Assembly (NCBI RefSeq): GCF_014172405.1
Contig: NZ_WNXC01000006.1
Location: forward strand, 248,001-312,000
DNA from: Pedobacter gandavensis
GTDB lineage: Bacteria; Bacteroidota; Bacteroidia; Sphingobacteriales; Sphingobacteriaceae
Length of the DNA: 64,000 bases
Direction: 5' to 3'
Shown here piece by piece: positions 52,607 through 62,090 of the stretch. Every line of letters begins with the position of its first letter. Within the stretch, counting starts at the first letter, position 1. Under the pieces are notes generated by a model, which saw nothing but the letters and a program-made list of their open reading frames with translations, searched no databases and was not told where the DNA came from. The position numbers were made by a program, and so were the translations under genes.

Positions 52607-52798
52607 TTAAATCACCTTAACATTTACTGCATTAAGACCTTTACGACCTTCTTCAACATCATAAGAAACTTTATCGTTCTCACGGATGTCGGCTAATAAG
52701 CCAGTTGAATGAACAAAGATTTCACTTTCGCCCGAGTTTGGAACGATGAATCCGAAACCTTTAGTTTCATTAAAAAATTTTACTACTCCTTCTTGCAT
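52607..52798 (-). CDS. Cold-shock domain protein (CspA family)
   Basis: 63 residues from ATG 52798; the longer frame from 52849 runs through the promoter. The OB-fold RNA-binding motifs RNP1 (KGFGFI) and RNP2 (EIFVHSTGL) are present, and the start MQEGVVKFFNETKGFGFIVP is typical. CSPs act as RNA chaperones in cold and stationary phase. The minus strand carries a TACATTTG box at 52832-52825, giving a short leader. Confidence 0.95.
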   Translation of the reverse strand: MQEGVVKFFNETKGFGFIVPNSGESEIFVHSTGLLADIRENDKVSYDVEEGRKGLNAVNVKVI

Positions 52799-52824
52799 TG
52801 TATTTTTTATTATAATTAATAGGA

Positions 52825-52832
52825 CAAATGTA
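52825..52832 (-). promoter_or_regulatory. -7 promoter element TACATTTG of the csp gene
   Basis: Exact TAnnTTTG match on the minus strand, 26 bases from the start codon. It implies a leader of about 20 bases, too short for a CspA-type thermosensor. Confidence 0.5.
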
Positions 52833-52877
52833 GGTATAAATAATTGCAATTCAGTTATTTCATGGAATATAATTTTA

Positions 52878-55409
52878 TTAATACCTGAATTTCATCGTGA
52901 TATAGGGGTAATAACCCTCTTTGGAATGTGCCAATTGTGCCTGGATCACGGTTAAAACTGCCGGAGCATAATATAGTCCCCCTCCATAGCTATAATGCCA
53001 TGTTTCTGACTGATCATCCTTGGTCCACACCCTCCCAGTATCAAAGAAGGCCGTTATTCCAAATTGTCCGGGTAAAATGTATCCGCCAACATTGGCTAGT
53101 TTTGTGCGAAGTTCCAGGTTATTATACAAACTATGTTGCCCGCCAAAGCGGAAAGAGCGGAAGCCCAATAAATTTCCTTGTCCGCCGATATAATTTGACT
53201 GATAAAATGCCTGATTTCCAAAAGTAAGCCCTCCGCCGGTCCGATTCGCCAGCACAAATCGCTTAGAATTCCCTATCCTTTGGTAAAAAGTATAGCTGGC
53301 CAGCACCTGTACCGACGATTCCGCAGCCCGATTTAGCCCCGCATAAAACCGCAGCTTGGCGTCTAAGTAACTTCCAGAAGAAGGCAACACTTCATTGTTT
53401 CTGGTATTTCGATTAAAACCAACCTTCAATCCGGTATACCATTTATCCTGATCAATCGTAGCACTATCTGGAGAATGCAACATTGATGTCTGGCTGATGA
53501 ACCGATCGTTATTATCATCCTTACTAAAATGATAGTATTGAAAGGTTGGTCCAACAGTCCAGGTATTTTGATGACTACGCCACCTTAGCGCAGGGTCAAA
53601 ATCATACAAACCAAACCTGGCCCTATAGTATAGTATATAGTCGCCAACCTTAGCATAAGGTGTTTCATTACCTAGACCAAAGAAATTCTGTGAATTCTCT
53701 GGTGCAAATGCACTTGCCTGCAAAACGATATCTGCCTTTCCCAAGGCCTGAAACCATTCGCTGGAATAGTTGAAGCTAAAAGCATTGGTTTTAAAAGAAT
53801 GTAGAAAAGAAAAAGAATGAATGTTTCCGAATGGCAGTTTCCGGAAGCCTGGGCTCATTATTTTGTAGGATAAACCCATAGAAAGGCCATCATCGGCATT
53901 AAAACCTGCATTGAGCAAGGTCATATTCCTCGAATATAAATCTGTAGGCACGTAATGCGTATTACTGGTGTCATTATCCAGGTGTTTAATCAAGCGGGAA
54001 GCTGCTCCAGAATAAGTAATGTCTTTTTCCATTCCATAAAACGGCACCTTACGTTTTGCCTCCAACACCTCATAATGTTTATCCCCTTCCCCATTGACCA
54101 TGCGCAGGCGTATATTGGAGTTTTTATTTTGGAGTATCACCCGGTCATTCCCATCTCTCACATACAAGCGAATCTCTTTGGTTACTGAAGGATCGTAATT
54201 GCGGTTAAAAATCTGCTCCCCTACCTGACCATACTTATCTAGTTTTTTTAGACTGACGTTTAAACCGGAATTGCCATGATCCCTGATCTCAAGCAATTCA
54301 TTCTTATTACTTCCCTGGACGTCAACAATCCGATTCATAAACCGATAATAGGTTTTCATCGTTTCCGGCAGGGCTTTCCTTCGTTCTTTCAGTTGTGCCA
54401 GCAATTGATCATGACGAAGGGAATAGCTTGGTTCTGGCAAACGCTTTAAGGCATGTTCAAAAACCTCATCCGTCATGGCGTCAGAAAATTCCTGAACAAT
54501 ACGATCCCATTCTTCTTCCCCTATCGTACCAAGGATCCGGCCATATAGACTCCTACCTTCCCAAAAAAACCAATTGATATTTTTCACGTTACGCTCATAA
54601 CCTTGGATCATGGGCAGCAACCAGGAAACCTGGGCAAAGCGGGGGATCAAACCTTCAGAAAGATAATACACCATGTCACGATCTCGGGGAACCACAACAT
54701 AACGAATGCCAAGAGCCGTTTTTTCAGGAATCCAGCGCCATTGATCCTCATGTCGATCCCAATCTCCCAACAGATAATCTAAGGCTTTAGCTTTTAGCAA
54801 CAGTGGCGCATCCACGGAATTTTCATTGTTGTCATTTAGCTTTCTCAACATTTTTTCCGTGTTGTCTGTGTCTCCTTCAGGCTCTCTTTCTTCCAGTAAA
54901 CAAAGACTATTTTCGAAAACCGGGGCAAACTCCCCAAGTGCAGTGTCTGGAACCACCCAACCAATCATCGGATTGCTGTGTGGAATTCCTGCGGCATAGG
55001 CAAAGACAGGAACCACCAAGGCAGAAAAAGGGTGTTGAGCAGACATATTATCTTTTACGATATCTTTAGCAAATGTTGCTTGTAACTCCAGGGGCAATAG
55101 GACTTCGGGGTATTTTTCTACAGATCGCAACACCCATTCTTTTCCTTGTTTATCTACCATGCGTAAGGAATGGGTTTGATTGCCTCCGCCTCTTTTAATT
55201 GGCGTCAGTCCACCTTTAATCTGTGATAAGCGAATCAGGGGTACCCTGGTTGAATCGGCATATTCTTTCCGGTAATTCTCTCCAAACAGAAAGCGGTGAA
55301 ATTTCCCTACCTGATCATATTTCGGATAAATGCTCACTTTTATGGAATCCTGAGCATGGCTACAAAACCCCGTAAATAGCAACATAGAAAAAAGTAAACG
55401 TTTCCCCAT
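52878..55409 (-). CDS. BamA/TamA-type outer-membrane barrel fused to a kinase-like N-domain
   Basis: 843 residues, signal peptide (LLFSMLLFTGFCSHAQ). Residues ~60-340 read like an atypical kinase fold: a glycine-rich stretch GLTPIKRGGGNQT, a strand with basic residues (EWVLRSVEK, Arg95/Lys99), a catalytic-loop-like GDWDRHEDQW (Asp218, His220) and an RDRD pair (Asp243, Asp245) where metal-binding Asp would sit. The order resembles HipA/Fam20/PI4-kinase-like proteins. From ~480 the protein is a surface-antigen barrel (FNADDGLSMGLSYK, SNYIGGQGNLLGFR, FGITAFFDTGRVWT, final MKFRY). The barrel call is firm; the kinase reading is my inference. Function unknown. Confidence 0.85.
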   Translation of the reverse strand: MGKRLLFSMLLFTGFCSHAQDSIKVSIYPKYDQVGKFHRFLFGENYRKEYADSTRVPLIRLSQIKGGLTPIKRGGGNQTHSLRMVDKQGKEWVLRSVEKYPEVLLPLELQATFAKDIVKDNMSAQHPFSALVVPVFAYAAGIPHSNPMIGWVVPDTALGEFAPVFENSLCLLEEREPEGDTDNTEKMLRKLNDNNENSVDAPLLLKAKALDYLLGDWDRHEDQWRWIPEKTALGIRYVVVPRDRDMVYYLSEGLIPRFAQVSWLLPMIQGYERNVKNINWFFWEGRSLYGRILGTIGEEEWDRIVQEFSDAMTDEVFEHALKRLPEPSYSLRHDQLLAQLKERRKALPETMKTYYRFMNRIVDVQGSNKNELLEIRDHGNSGLNVSLKKLDKYGQVGEQIFNRNYDPSVTKEIRLYVRDGNDRVILQNKNSNIRLRMVNGEGDKHYEVLEAKRKVPFYGMEKDITYSGAASRLIKHLDNDTSNTHYVPTDLYSRNMTLLNAGFNADDGLSMGLSYKIMSPGFRKLPFGNIHSFSFLHSFKTNAFSFNYSSEWFQALGKADIVLQASAFAPENSQNFFGLGNETPYAKVGDYILYYRARFGLYDFDPALRWRSHQNTWTVGPTFQYYHFSKDDNNDRFISQTSMLHSPDSATIDQDKWYTGLKVGFNRNTRNNEVLPSSGSYLDAKLRFYAGLNRAAESSVQVLASYTFYQRIGNSKRFVLANRTGGGLTFGNQAFYQSNYIGGQGNLLGFRSFRFGGQHSLYNNLELRTKLANVGGYILPGQFGITAFFDTGRVWTKDDQSETWHYSYGGGLYYAPAVLTVIQAQLAHSKEGYYPYITMKFRY

Positions 55410-55641
55410 TTCCCCTTTAAATAATACTACATTTTTTTAAAATGTCTTGAAATCCAAATTGCAATCATCCATTTCATCATCTATATTTCCTCCCTTTTTA
55501 TAATCGTTATTAACGATAAATAAAGGTATCCTTTAAAATACCTACCGACTCTTGATCTGTGTTAAGAAATAAAACAATAATGAACAAAAAAAATAAAGCG
55601 GCGTTCATTGAATCTACCGATATTTAATATAATAGAAAACC

Positions 55642-55659
55642 ACAATTTGTACAAATTGT
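55642..55659. promoter_or_regulatory. Perfect 18-bp palindrome upstream of the YdcF gene
   Basis: ACAATTTGTACAAATTGT is self-complementary over its whole length and ends 27 bases before the ATG at 55687. Its size and place fit a dimeric repressor site; the protein is unknown. Confidence 0.55.
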
Positions 55660-55686
55660 TTTGCGCTACACCTTAAGTATTTGGAC

Positions 55687-56370
55687 ATGGAACAACGACA
55701 ATCACAAACAGACATTATGCTTTATCCTCCCTGTCCGGTTATGGACGAGAAGCTGGTTAATGTTTTAACTGATTTATGTTTTAAGCAGGAAGAAATGACC
55801 GCATCAGATTTATTATTTATTTTTGGATCCAATGTGAAACACGCTGAAATTGCGGGGTTGATTACTCAGATGATCGACAAAAAAATGGTGGATCAGGTCA
55901 TCATTACTGGTGGGATTGCAAATTTCGGAAACTCCTTTCATCAGAACATACCGGAATCCGAGGCCATCCATGCTTACCTTCCAGAAAAGTATAGAAACCA
56001 TCGAAGTATCTTATTAGAGACCTGTTCCAGGAATATGGTCGAGAACATTATAGAAGCGCAAAAACTTCATAACTTCAGCCATGTAAAAACCATTATCTTC
56101 ATTTCCCATGCCTATGCCAGTAAAAGAGCGGCCTTGTCCTTAGCCGGTTTCTTCCCAGATAAGAAAATCTATTGTCTTCCTTTTTCACTGCCATCCGATC
56201 GCGTAGAATATCCGATAAACCGGGAACATTGGTTTAAAACCAAATACGGGCAAAGCCTGATCCTTGGAGAGTACCTCAGACTTCTCACCTATGGCAATAG
56301 AGGAGATTTTCCACTTGCAGAACTGCAGCCGCAGTTAGATCTTGTAGAAAGCTTACTCTTAAACAAATAG
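55687..56370 (+). CDS. YdcF family (DUF218) protein
   Basis: 227 residues from ATG 55687 (MEQRQSQTD); a TTG two codons upstream is the only alternative. The DUF218 fold is recognisable: LLFIFGSNVKHAEIAG, VIITGGIANFGN, the conserved ESEAIHAYL (catalytic-site Glu), LLETCSRNMVENIIEAQKL and IIFISHAYASKRA. Some relatives handle envelope precursors (SanA/ElyC). No membrane span here, so a cytoplasmic role, possibly nucleotide or coenzyme-related, is more likely. Single gene. Confidence 0.88.
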   Translation: MEQRQSQTDIMLYPPCPVMDEKLVNVLTDLCFKQEEMTASDLLFIFGSNVKHAEIAGLITQMIDKKMVDQVIITGGIANFGNSFHQNIPESEAIHAYLPEKYRNHRSILLETCSRNMVENIIEAQKLHNFSHVKTIIFISHAYASKRAALSLAGFFPDKKIYCLPFSLPSDRVEYPINREHWFKTKYGQSLILGEYLRLLTYGNRGDFPLAELQPQLDLVESLLLNK

Positions 56371-56519
56371 CGGAAGGCCCATCCCGAAACGCCAGTCCTG
56401 GCCATTCTCATCTATTACAATTTCTTCAACTGATTTTCAAAATCAGGAGAAGAATTGAATTCTTATTTGAGCAATTGAGGAAATCTTTGCACCTTCGTGG
56501 ACACAAAAACCTGAGAATT

Positions 56520-57020
56520 ATGTACCGTAGTATTGAAGATTTCCTGACTGAGCGCAAAGAAGAAGAGTCAAATACCGTCAAACTATTTTCCAACCTCACC
56601 GAGGAAACTAAATCGGTGAAAATTCATGAAAACGTACGTTCCCTGGAGCGCCTGGCATGGCACATCACCCAGACCCTCACAGAGATGGGTAAAAATGCCG
56701 GCTTGTTTGAAACTGATCTTTTACATGAGCTTCCAATCCCTGCTACACTTCCAGAATTGATTGAAACGTACCTTAATTACAACACCTTATTGATGCGTAC
56801 GGTGCGGTTAAAATGGACAGATTCCAACCTGGATGACCAGGTAAATATGTACGGTGAACAATGGAAAAAGGGCAAAGTCCTTTCTATTTTAATCGCGCAT
56901 GAAAGCCATCATAGAAGTCAGATGACTGTGATCATGAGAATGCTTGGCTTGACAGTACCCGGCATATATGGCCCTTCGAAAGAAGAATGGGAAAGCATGG
57001 GAATGCCAGCTTTAGATTAA
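56520..57020 (+). CDS. DinB family metal-dependent protein
   Basis: 166 residues from ATG 56520 (MYRSIEDFLTERKEEES). A TTG start at 56475 would add 15 residues but lies in a promoter-like stretch (AATCTTTG at 56486-56493). The four-helix bundle has metal-ligand His residues in RLAWHITQTLTEMG and AHESHHRSQMTVIMRML. DinB/YfiT-like proteins are often thiol-transferases or hydrolases; the substrate is unknown. Confidence 0.9.
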   Translation: MYRSIEDFLTERKEEESNTVKLFSNLTEETKSVKIHENVRSLERLAWHITQTLTEMGKNAGLFETDLLHELPIPATLPELIETYLNYNTLLMRTVRLKWTDSNLDDQVNMYGEQWKKGKVLSILIAHESHHRSQMTVIMRMLGLTVPGIYGPSKEEWESMGMPALD

Positions 57021-57061
57021 TCCTATATCATCAAAAATAAAAGAAGACCTATGTGCTTCAA

Positions 57062-57101
57062 ATTTTGCAGCTTTTATCCCAAACGGTAAAAGCTGCAAAA
57101 T
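57062..57101. terminator. Bidirectional terminator between DinB and susD
   Basis: ATTTTGCAGCTTTTA (57062-57076) pairs perfectly with TAAAAGCTGCAAAAT (57087-57101), 10-base loop. Between convergent genes. Confidence 0.85.
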
Positions 57102-57119
57102 GAACCAATCCTTTCTGAG

Positions 57120-58823
57120 TTAAAACCAGCCTGGATTTTGAGGATAAGCCGGACCAGTGGTTGTCGCATCTATTTGCGATTGAGGGATTGGACGTAAAGT
57201 ATGGAAAGGTTTAATATTTCCTTTAGCCTCATCATTGTACAATTTCAACCTCGACTCCAGTTTATTGGTTCTCACTAAATCCAACCAACGCGTCAGTTCC
57301 CCACACAGTTCCCTGGAACGTTCATCCAGAATGAAATCTAGCGAAGGAATGTTGCTTACTTCCATCACCTGTGGGTTTACCTTTGGAGAAGCGGCTCTTC
57401 TACGAACCATATTTAGATTATTCAAGGCTTCAGTTATACTTGCTCCGCCCATAAAGGCAGCTTCCGCTGCAATCAGATAGGTTTCAGCCAAACGGTAGAC
57501 GATCACCGGACGAATAGAAGGGTAATTCAAATCTGCACGTTTGGAATCATTGTATTTCTGCATATATGGGGATAAACTGATTGTATAGTTACGGGGTGGT
57601 ATCAGCAGGTATCTGGAAGCCGCAATTTTGGCATTGCTCACATCCACACCTGGCATATAAATCGCCGTATCCCCTAACTTATATTTAGGTTGACCGGAAA
57701 CTGCATTTGCCGGAGCTCCCGGAGGAAGCGGAGCTGGCCAAACTGGAATAGAGGCTGCATTGTTACAATACCAAACGGTTTGGAATGTCTTCTGGTAACG
57801 GGTATCATTTACCCTTTCTGCAAAAGCAGTTCCGGTTAACCAAGGCGTGGGTACACAGCGGATATAGGGTCTGCCATAAAACACATCCCTTTGCATTCCT
57901 GGTTGCAACTCATACTGAGGAACCCACATGTGGTTCAACACATTATCTGCCCCACCACTGTTATTTGGACCATTGTAGGCAATATTTGGCGTATGCTGAA
58001 CCGTCCACAACACCTCATTACTACCTTCATTACCTTCGGCATAGACCTGAGCAAAATCAGGCAATAAAGAAAGTCCGCTGTTATTAATGACCTCCATTGC
58101 GCTGGTATAAGCATCGGTATAATCCGTTGATTTTTTAGCAGCAGAACCTGCCCTTGCCAGATACACTTTGGCCAATACATGCTGAGAAGCTGCTTTGTTG
58201 GCTTGCCCTGGACGTACACCAGCGGTTTTAGGGCTGGCATAAAAACTTGTTGTGGCAATGGCGTCCTTCAGGTCTGCGATGATAAAATCGTACACTTCGG
58301 CCAATGGCGTTCTCGTTGCTGAGGTGATGGCTTCGGTCTGAAATCCCTTATTTAAGGTCACATCTCCCCAGAATTGTACCAGCAGAAAATATAAATTAGC
58401 GCGAAGGAATTTTGCCTCTGCGACCATCCTGCTTTTGGTCTGCTCATCAATGCCAGTCACCACAGGTGCATTTTCAATGATGCCATTACAGGTATTGATA
58501 TTGGTATAGCATTCTTTCCATATCGCGGCTACCGTCCCATTGGAGGTGATGTAATTGCTATTGTATTTATTGATGTCATTGTTTCCGTCTTTCCCGGTAA
58601 AGAACTCATCGGTACCAACAACGGTCATGGTAAACAGGTTTTGTGTACCCCACAACATCCTTGTACCCGCATAAGCGGCATCCAATCCTTTTTTAAATCC
58701 TTGAGTGGTTCTAAAAAAATCGGGAGTCAGAATAGAATGAGGTTCTTCAGTCAGGGCTTTTTTACATCCTGGAACGACTGCAACCAACAGGCATGCCAGG
58801 AGGAATATAGAAATCTTTTTCAT
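57120..58823 (-). CDS. SusD/RagB lipoprotein of the GH36 locus
   Basis: 567 residues, lipobox VVPGC. The N-terminal EEPHSILTPDFFRTTQGFKK and NTCNGIIENAPVV and the C-terminal FILDERSRELCGELTRWLDL, HTLRPIPQSQIDA and YPQNPGW are those of the classical SusD_RagB family, unlike the SusD-like_2 pair at 35-47 kb. It binds the oligosaccharide for the SusC next to it (11-base gap), which is disrupted in this sequence. Confidence 0.95.
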   Translation of the reverse strand: MKKISIFLLACLLVAVVPGCKKALTEEPHSILTPDFFRTTQGFKKGLDAAYAGTRMLWGTQNLFTMTVVGTDEFFTGKDGNNDINKYNSNYITSNGTVAAIWKECYTNINTCNGIIENAPVVTGIDEQTKSRMVAEAKFLRANLYFLLVQFWGDVTLNKGFQTEAITSATRTPLAEVYDFIIADLKDAIATTSFYASPKTAGVRPGQANKAASQHVLAKVYLARAGSAAKKSTDYTDAYTSAMEVINNSGLSLLPDFAQVYAEGNEGSNEVLWTVQHTPNIAYNGPNNSGGADNVLNHMWVPQYELQPGMQRDVFYGRPYIRCVPTPWLTGTAFAERVNDTRYQKTFQTVWYCNNAASIPVWPAPLPPGAPANAVSGQPKYKLGDTAIYMPGVDVSNAKIAASRYLLIPPRNYTISLSPYMQKYNDSKRADLNYPSIRPVIVYRLAETYLIAAEAAFMGGASITEALNNLNMVRRRAASPKVNPQVMEVSNIPSLDFILDERSRELCGELTRWLDLVRTNKLESRLKLYNDEAKGNIKPFHTLRPIPQSQIDATTTGPAYPQNPGWF

Positions 58824-58834
58824 GGTCTTTAATT

Positions 58835-61800
58835 TTAAAGGGTCAGATTTAGTCCAAAAATGATCGAGTAAGTGGCCGGGGTATCTACATTTACCTCCCC
58901 ACGATTATTGTCGCCGCCAATTGCTTCCGGATCTATCCCACTGTATTTATTTCTGTATTTGGAGAACAGGATAAAGGCATCATTGGCTGTGGCAAATACG
59001 CGTAGTGATTTTACACCGATCTTACTTAGTATCGGCGCAGGCAATAGGTAGCCTAGCGATAAGCTTCGGATCTTCACAAAGGTTCCGTCAAAGTAGCCCA
59101 AAGTAGAATTGTTTGGGGTATTTCCGGCAGCAGCATTCGGTTTAGGCCAATAGTTTTCTCCATTTTCTGGCGTCCAGTAATGCACATTCAGGTTGTTGTA
59201 ATTCCCCTGAAAAGTATTAGCAAAACCACTATTGTGCACCCTACTTATAATCGTGCTTCCAAAGCGACCAAAAGCGACTACGGTAAAGTCCAGATTTTTA
59301 TAGGCAAAGCGATTGGTGATCCCACCAGACCATTTCGGCTGGCTAGAACCGATAAACACACGGTCGTCTGCATTGATCCTTTGATCACCCGCAGCGGTTG
59401 GTGTTTGATTCGCATTGTCTACTTTGATATTTCCAATAACTGAACCTGTTCCAGACAAGGATAAACCCAGGCTTTTGGCAAGTGCAGAATCTGCTGGCGT
59501 ATTCTGCCAGATTCCCAACCTGCGGTAATCATAAATGGTCCCGATTGGCTGGCCTACAAATCTACTGTTCGTAATGTCATTGATGACCCCATCCTGTAGT
59601 GCCGTGATCTTTCCTCTATTGAGGAAAACGTTTAAATCGGTACTCCAGGAAAACTCCTTTTTGCCATCACCCTTAAAATTAACGGTGCTGATTTGAAATT
59701 CCAAGCCTTTATTCTCTGTTTTTCCAACATTTCGAAGAATGGAATTTGGGATTCCCGAAGTCGCTGGTAAATTTTGAGGCAGCAACAAGTCTTTGGTCCA
59801 GGATTTATAAGCTTCAATTGTTCCAGATAACCTGTTGTCAAATAAGGCAAAGTCTAATCCTATATTTGCGGTGGTGGTAGATTCCCATTTAAGCTTCTTA
59901 TTGACCACATTTGCCAGGAACACACCTGTGGTAGTTTGATCTCCGTAATTATACACGGAAGCACCTAAACTCCCTAAAGTCTGGTATGCATCAATTGAGG
60001 TGTTTCCGACCAGCCCATAACTTCCCCGCAATTTCAAATTGTTAATGGCTTTCAGATTTTGCATGAAAGATTCTTCCATCACATTCCAGGCCAGTGCTGC
60101 TGAAGGGAAAACCTGGTATTTACTCCCTGGTGCCAGACGTGAGGATCCATCAGAACGCATCGTTAACGTCATCAGGTATTTGTTCTTAAAGGCATAGTTT
60201 AGACGGCCCATATAAGATACGATGGCCCATTTCTCATATTCCCCGGAACCCGTTAAATTGGATCCAAAAGCAGGGTTGAAATATTGTAACTCAGCGGCGA
60301 TATCATTGTTATTGAATCGGTTTGACTGTGCATAGGACTCCTGAAAACTAAATAATCCAGTAAAATTAATCCGATGTTTTTCCGCAATTACTTTATCATA
60401 AGTCAGGATGTTTTCCAAGGTATAATTGCTCCTAAAGCTACTTCTATTGCTGGAAGTAGAAAGTCCACCCAGGTTATTCGAAGTTCTGCTGGCGTAAAAA
60501 TTCCCATAATTGTCCGACTTGATCTCGGCACCTGCATTGAATTTATATTTCAAGGCTTCAGAAATTTTCAGTTCCGTATATAAGGTTGTAAAGGTTCCAA
60601 ATCGCTTCCTGTCTTCAACTTTCGCACCTTCCACAAAATCACCCAAAGGATTCCAAACCTGGTTTGCACTTCCGGGAACGAAACCAACCAGCTCACCATC
60701 GGCAGTATAAGGACTGGATAAAGGACTGGCTCTTAACACTTGTCCCATTGGATTTGCTCCCTCACCTTGTGTATTGGAATAGTTGTTTAATGTGCTTAAG
60801 CCTACTTTTACTGCCTTTCCAAGTTGCTGATCAAAACTGGCTTTCATGGTAAAACGTTCGAAAGACTGTCCGGGATAAATACCGCTTTCATTGTGATATC
60901 CTGTGGATATGGCATACTGTGTTTTCTCCGAACCTCCGGAAACACCAACCTAGTGATCGGTATTGAGCCCGGTTCTATAGATTAGATCCTGCCAGTTGGT
61001 GCTCCTCCCAATCTTTATCCCTTCGAGCTCTTCCGCAGAGAAAATCCCATCCGTTAATAAAGTAGGGTCATTAATTCCTGAATATTTGGGTTTACCGCCA
61101 ACAAAGTTCCCATTCACTACCGCCCATTTTTTCAATGCTGCAAACTGTGGCCCATCCATCACATTGATCTGTCCCAGAGGTTTCGTAAAGCCAGCATAAC
61201 CACTATAGGTAACCACTGGCTCGCCAGACTTCCCTCTTTTGGTACTGACCAGAATCACACCATTGGCACCTCTGGAGCCATAAATCGCGGTAGAAGACGC
61301 ATCTTTAAGCACCTCTACAGAAATTACATCATCAGGATTCAAATCGTTAATATTGCCATTATAGGGAATCCCATCGACAACGAACAAAGGCCCGTTATCG
61401 GCACTGATAGACCTTACGCCCCTGATTCTAATGACTGGAGCGCTTCCTGGCTTACTATTTCCGCCAGCTTTTTGAACGTCGATACCTGCACCTTTTCCCT
61501 GTAAGGCCTGGGAAAGGTTGGCTACTGGCACATCTTTTAACGCTTTTTCATTGATTGATACAATAGAGCCAGTGATGTCTGATTTCCTTTGCTTGCCATA
61601 GCCTACCACAACCACCTCAGTTAAGGTTTTATCTTCCGCGATCAAGGTCACGTTGATTAGGTTTCGTTGATTTACCGGGACCTCCTGAGTGGTGTAGCCG
61701 ATGGAGCTAAATACCAATGTCCCGCTGCCATCGGGGATGGTGATTGCATAATTCCCATTGTCATCGGTAATGGAGGCCGTATTTGTCCCTTTGAGCTTTA

Positions 61801-61981
61801 CCATGATTCCTGGCAACTTGCCAACCGCATCACGAACCTTTCCTTTTACTATAAAATTGGCTTGATTTAGCGAGCGGCTGAGGGGATCGGCAGCATTCGG
61901 CAAAGCCAGCACCCCCAGGCTACTACTACACCACAGGAATGCCATCAGGCAGCCATGAAGTGCTATTGTTCGATTCATCAT
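58835..61981 (-). pseudogene. SusC/RagA transporter interrupted by an in-frame amber codon
   Basis: A complete SusC frame of 1048 codons plus the terminal stop is broken once, by TAG at 60952-60950. The first part (343 residues) holds signal peptide, carboxypeptidase-D domain (~45-125), plug (EVVVVGYGKQRKSDITGSIV, VDGIPYNGNINDLNPDDV) and ends NTDH. Reading on in the same frame gives VGVSGGSEKTQYAISTGYHN, the normal SusC continuation, so no bases are lost. A CAG-to-TAG change (Gln) is the simplest explanation. Without suppression the cell would make only the plug. A sequencing error would also explain it. The second part could restart only at an internal ATG without a signal peptide. Confidence 0.85.
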
Positions 61982-62090
61982 AATTAAAAGATATTTGTCT
62001 GGTTTATATTTGATTACCTCTAATTGATAAAGAAATACTCAAATTTTTATATCTCAATTTGGCCAGATTATCATTCTAATTATCATTAAA

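Noticed and set aside
60847-60950. Frameshift as cause of the split susC
   Set aside because: The two parts are in the same frame and the sequence between them continues the SusC motif; only a stop codon interrupts.
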